From: DASQJJ01 sp964598355
GTDB lineage: Bacteria; Patescibacteriota; Microgenomatia; Levybacterales; UBA12049
DNA length: 8,115 nucleotides
Direction: 5' to 3'
NCBI GenBank assembly: GCA_964598355.1
Contig: CAZRBN010000057.1
Span: forward strand, 1-8,115
A program made the position numbers and the translations under genes. The notes under the pieces were generated by a model. That model had not been told where the DNA came from and did not search any database. It saw nothing but the letters and a program-made list of their open reading frames with translations. This document shows positions 5,607 through 8,115 of this stretch, piece after piece. Within the stretch, counting starts at the first letter, position 1; each line of letters starts with the position of its first letter.

Positions 5607-6947
5607 CTACCCAACTTCATATGTTTCCCCTTTTTCAGGGAGGAAGACATCTTGTAAGCCTAGTTTCTTTTGTATTTGTTCTTTCAAAGCAGTCCTTTGC
5701 ATATCTTCTCCATGAGTGATGAAAACTTTTTTGACGTCTTTTATTTCTTTTAGCCAATCTAGCAGCTTGGGTTGGTCTGCATGGGAGCTAAGAGACGAAA
5801 TTTTAGAAATGGTTGCAGCAACAGGGACTTGGTGATAGTACAACCGTATTTCCTTTGCCCCATTCAAAACAAATCGACCCAATGTATGTTCTGCTTGATA
5901 CCCCACAAAAAGTATGCGAGTTGAAGGATTAGAAATATAATTATCTAGGTGGTGTAAAATCCTTCCACCACTCATCATGCCACTTCCTGCAATAATAACT
6001 TTAGGGCCATCAACTGTTAGAATATTTTTACTTTCTTCAACCGTCTTGGTAAGCGTGAGATTTTCAAAGGTAAAGGGATGCTTTTCTTTTGTCATTTCTT
6101 TGTTATACAAGTTAGGATATTTTTCAAAAATCTGTGTTACCTCTATTGCCATTGGACTATCTAAAAAGACAGGGGTTGCATTGAGGACTTTGCCTTCTCT
6201 TTTAAGTACCCCTATTCTATGTAAAATTTCTTGAGATCTTTCTATAGAAAAAGCTGGAATAAGCAGCACACCATTTGTTGACTCAATTGTATTAATTTCC
6301 TGCTGCAACATAGCCATTGCATCTTCTTTTATATGTTCACCATCTCCATATGTTGATTCCATGACAACCGCCTGCGCACTATCAAAAAATTCAGTTGGTT
6401 TAATAAGATCTTCAGGAGTATTGCCCAAATCCCCGCTAAAAATGATTGTTGTATTTGTCTTTTTTTCAGTGACTGAAATACTGCTTGATCCTAAAATATG
6501 CCCTGCATCATGATACGTTACTAAAAAATTACCAACACTAAATTCCCTATCATAGACTACAGGAATAATATGAGGAGCAATTTTTTCAACATCATCTATG
6601 GTGAATAACGGAGGATGATCCTTTTCATCTTCTGCAAGCCCAGCAGCATCTATAAGAGATAGTGTTGTAATATCTTTTGTCGCAGCAGTTGCATAGATGT
6701 TGCCGGTAAAGCCTGCTTTTGCCAAAAGAGGAAGCCTACCACAATGGTCCAGATGTGCGTGGGTAAGGAGTACACCATCCAAAGTTGTTGCGTCAAAAGG
6801 CAAAGGCTCAAAATTAAATTCCGTTACCCACCCGCTCTCCTGAAAAAGCCCCAGATCTACCAAAATTCTACTCCCATTCTCACTGGTAACCAGATAGCTT
6901 GATCCAGTCACTGTCCCCGCTGCACCCAAAAAGTCTATTTTTACCAT
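5607..6947 (-). CDS. Beta-CASP metallo-beta-lactamase ribonuclease (CPSF73/Ysh1-like, TTHA0252 type)
   Basis: A 446-residue cytoplasmic zinc-dependent RNA nuclease of the MBL-fold RNA specificity factor family (relatives: Thermus TTHA0252, archaeal and eukaryotic CPSF73). All motifs are intact: motif 1 ILVDLGLFQ (Asp31), motif 2 THAHLDHCG (HxHxDH, 63-68), motif 3 AGHILGSS (His150) and motif 4 IFSGDLG (Asp173). Then come the beta-CASP motifs: A in VMESTYGDG (Glu197), B in SSLSSHADQP (His389) and C in VFITHGE (His412). PAFSIERSQE, FLDSPMAIEV and IIAGSGMMSGGR are also family hallmarks. There is no KH domain and no RNase J-type C-terminal extension, so it is not RNase J. Expected role: RNA processing or decay (family knowledge). 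The start ATG at 6947 has no Shine-Dalgarno site; a TACAAT box ends 7 nt upstream. It is followed by prfB in the same direction after 109 bp. Confidence 0.95.
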   Translation of the reverse strand: MVKIDFLGAAGTVTGSSYLVTSENGSRILVDLGLFQESGWVTEFNFEPLPFDATTLDGVLLTHAHLDHCGRLPLLAKAGFTGNIYATAATKDITTLSLIDAAGLAEDEKDHPPLFTIDDVEKIAPHIIPVVYDREFSVGNFLVTYHDAGHILGSSSISVTEKKTNTTIIFSGDLGNTPEDLIKPTEFFDSAQAVVMESTYGDGEHIKEDAMAMLQQEINTIESTNGVLLIPAFSIERSQEILHRIGVLKREGKVLNATPVFLDSPMAIEVTQIFEKYPNLYNKEMTKEKHPFTFENLTLTKTVEESKNILTVDGPKVIIAGSGMMSGGRILHHLDNYISNPSTRILFVGYQAEHTLGRFVLNGAKEIRLYYHQVPVAATISKISSLSSHADQPKLLDWLKEIKDVKKVFITHGEDMQRTALKEQIQKKLGLQDVFLPEKGETYEVG

Positions 6948-6954
6948 TACTTAT

Positions 6955-6960
6955 ATTGTA
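6955..6960 (-). promoter_or_regulatory. Putative -10 box of the beta-CASP nuclease gene
   Basis: TACAAT (minus strand, 5 of 6 to TATAAT) ends 7 nt before the ATG, so transcription would begin at about 6948, within 1 nt of the start codon. I do not see a convincing -35 box. No Shine-Dalgarno site is present. Confidence 0.4.
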
Positions 6961-7041
6961 AAGGAAGATTGGAAAAAAATCTGAGTTAAATTGAAATTTC
7001 TGATAATTATGAAAGAAAAGGACAAGAGTCTGAACAACCTC

Positions 7042-7896
7042 TTATAGAAGTTTTTGAATAAATTTCAGTAACCCATTTGTTTTATTGGTTTGTGGAATAA
7101 GGTAAATTATCTGGTTGGTACTCTGCCCTTTTTTAAGCATTATTTGCTCTGCTGTAGGCATATACCCATTTGCGTTTAGTTTTACTTGCATTTGTCCGTC
7201 ATTACCGTTTGAAAAAATAAGATAGTAGTACCCGTTTTGTGTAGTATGAATTGTTTTCCCACCATCAAGAGTAATTGTTGTATTCTCGATCGGGCTATTA
7301 TCTGTTTTATTCAAAACGAATCCTGAAAGGATTGCATCTGCTGACGAAGCTGATGCCCAATGGGATGGCAGAACAAGGTGAAGAGTTGATTTGGAAGTAT
7401 TACCAGCTAGATCATATGCTTCAACTATATACGTGACTTTTCCTGAGACACCACTATCATCAAAGGATGTACCTGTTGTTTCTCCTATTTTTCTTTCATT
7501 TCTATAAATTCTATAACCTGCAATAGCTGTAGTATCAGTAGAAGGTAACCAGTAGATATGAACAGATCCTTGTTCTGCATGAGTATAGGGAATATGTAAG
7601 GGATGCTCTACTCCAACAAGAATCTGAGGCTGTGTTGGAGGAGTTGTATCAGGATTTGAAGCAAAAATACGTTTTATTGAAAAGTTACTAAGAACAAGAG
7701 ATAGGGAAAATACAATAACAAGTATCACAAGTGTTCCTAAAAGATGTGGCACATCTTTTCTGGAATAAGGAGGTGTAACAGCATGAATATAGTTTTTCAT
7801 GTGCTTCTTTACATACCTTGCAGAAACTGTACCTTTTATTAACACATGTACTCGTATTAGTTGTCGTTTGATAAAAGTTTTTATTTTATTTTCCAC
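7042..7896 (-). CDS. Single-pass membrane-anchored surface protein with FN3 and carboxypeptidase-regulatory-like domains
   Basis: The protein has 284 residues. A basic cytoplasmic N-terminus of about 50 residues (ending TPPYSRKDVPHL) is followed by one membrane helix (about 53-72, LGTLVILVIVFSLSLVLSNF). Outside, residues about 84-177 form a fibronectin type III domain (PPTQPQIL..., VHIYWLPSTDTTAIAGYRIY, TYIVEAYDLAGNTS). Residues about 188-268 look like a CarboxypepD-regulatory-type beta-sandwich (LSGFVLNKTDNSPIENTTIT, then GYYYLIFSNG and LNANGYMP). No catalytic domain is present, so the role is probably binding or structural on the cell surface. The start is GTG at 7896: an in-frame TAA at 7908-7906 rules out anything further upstream. 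No Shine-Dalgarno site precedes it; the alternative ATG at 7800 would remove 32 basic residues. It begins 16 bp after the stop of the upstream surface-protein gene, so co-transcription is likely. Confidence 0.85.
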   Translation of the reverse strand: MENKIKTFIKRQLIRVHVLIKGTVSARYVKKHMKNYIHAVTPPYSRKDVPHLLGTLVILVIVFSLSLVLSNFSIKRIFASNPDTTPPTQPQILVGVEHPLHIPYTHAEQGSVHIYWLPSTDTTAIAGYRIYRNERKIGETTGTSFDDSGVSGKVTYIVEAYDLAGNTSKSTLHLVLPSHWASASSADAILSGFVLNKTDNSPIENTTITLDGGKTIHTTQNGYYYLIFSNGNDGQMQVKLNANGYMPTAEQIMLKKGQSTNQIIYLIPQTNKTNGLLKFIQKLL

Positions 7897-7912
7897 AGTT
7901 ATAGTTTACTTT

Positions 7913-8115
7913 CTAGTTATGTACAACCACCTGGCCTGTTACAGATGTTGTTGGATCAGCACCACCTGCTGCACCTGGTTGCGTATCAAATACTACATTT
8001 CCAGAGTTATCTTTAATTTGAAATCTGATAGACCCATTAGTTGATTGTTGGCCACCAATGCCTGAGGCAAGAAAGGTATACCCTGTCTGGTTGTTAACTG
8101 TTCCTGTTCCGACAA
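7913..8115 (-). CDS. C-terminus of a secreted or surface protein with a post-COAP-like beta domain (partial)
   Basis: The frame is open from the right edge to TAG at 7915-7913 (66 residues seen). The visible part reads VGTGTVNNQTGYTFLASGIG, then SIRFQIKDNSGNVVFDTQPG, a short Ala/Gly stretch, and ADPTTSVTGQVVVHN at the end. This pattern (G-x-G-T-V-N, Y-x-F, R-F-x-I-K-D, G-N-V-V-x-D-x-Q-x-G, D-P-T-T, V-V-V-H) is what I know as the C-terminal beta-sandwich that ends many large secreted repeat proteins in CPR and other bacteria. The body of the protein lies outside the window. It precedes the FN3 membrane protein by 16 bp in the same direction. The shape of the sequence is clear; the exact domain name is less sure. 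Confidence 0.8.
   Translation of the reverse strand, partial: VGTGTVNNQTGYTFLASGIGGQQSTNGSIRFQIKDNSGNVVFDTQPGAAGGADPTTSVTGQVVVHN

Noticed and set aside
7024..7043. AAGAG/CTCTT inverted repeat at the end of the FN3 protein gene as a terminator
   Set aside because: Only a 5-bp AT-rich stem with a 10-nt loop, overlapping the stop codon; not enough for a terminator call.
7898..7926. TTGTAC-N17-TATAAC on the minus strand as promoter of the FN3 protein gene
   Set aside because: The predicted transcription start (about 7891) falls just inside the gene after the GTG, and the gene is more likely co-transcribed with the one 16 bp upstream.
7799..8044. Plus-strand open frame at the right end
   Set aside because: It is antisense to the GTG start region and to the post-COAP-like coding frame, both better supported.
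1..8115. Search for tRNA, rRNA, CRISPR, insertion sequences and defence genes
   Set aside because: Nothing with the needed repeats, terminal inverted repeats or motifs was seen; the region is ordinary chromosomal gene content.

Overview
The window looks like chromosomal DNA from a Candidate Phyla Radiation (Patescibacteria) bacterium, most likely of the Microgenomates type. This is an inference from gene character: an FtsX start of the MWQHVRRSPYQALAA type, RF2 with the SYVLHPYHMVKDLRT ending, membrane-anchored surface proteins with FN3 and post-COAP-like domains, small compact genes and AT-rich DNA. UGA is a real stop codon here (ftsE and the MFS gene end in TGA, and an intact RF2 gene is present), which argues against the UGA-to-glycine groups Gracilibacteria and Absconditabacteria. 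No RNA gene, mobile element, CRISPR array or phage gene was found.

Layout. Positions 1-1357 (minus strand) form a compact operon: a small membrane-anchored protein with an OB-like C-terminal domain, then ftsE, then the start of ftsX, which runs off the left edge. These genes carry clear Shine-Dalgarno sites and are 2 bp apart or overlap by 4 bp. Divergent from it, 1527-2402 (plus) encodes a two-repeat helical protein of the DehI haloacid dehalogenase family that appears to lack the catalytic aspartate. The spacer 2403-2739 holds a candidate 32-residue membrane microprotein and degenerate short-word repeats. Then comes a 14-TM MFS exporter of the DHA2 (EmrB/QacA) type, 2740-4260 (plus). Convergent with it are a decayed Nudix-like C-terminal fragment (4262-4474, minus) and prfB, encoding release factor 2 (4490-5497, minus). 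Next, all on the minus strand, are a beta-CASP metallo-beta-lactamase RNase (5607-6947), a single-pass FN3 plus carboxypeptidase-regulatory-like surface protein (7042-7896), and the C-terminus of a secreted or surface protein with a post-COAP-like ending (7913-8115, partial).

Regulation. Several genes that begin a transcription unit have a TATAAT-like box ending about 6 nt before the start codon and no Shine-Dalgarno site. This is the geometry expected of leaderless mRNAs. The ftsE and ftsX genes, inside an operon, and the operon's first gene instead have good Shine-Dalgarno sites.

How the genes work together. ftsE/ftsX and their upstream partner belong to cell division and envelope remodelling. 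prfB and the beta-CASP nuclease are housekeeping translation and RNA-processing genes. The right end is a surface-protein region. No convincing new multi-gene system is visible. The best leads are the leaderless pattern, the active-site-altered DehI homologue, the microprotein and the Nudix remnant.
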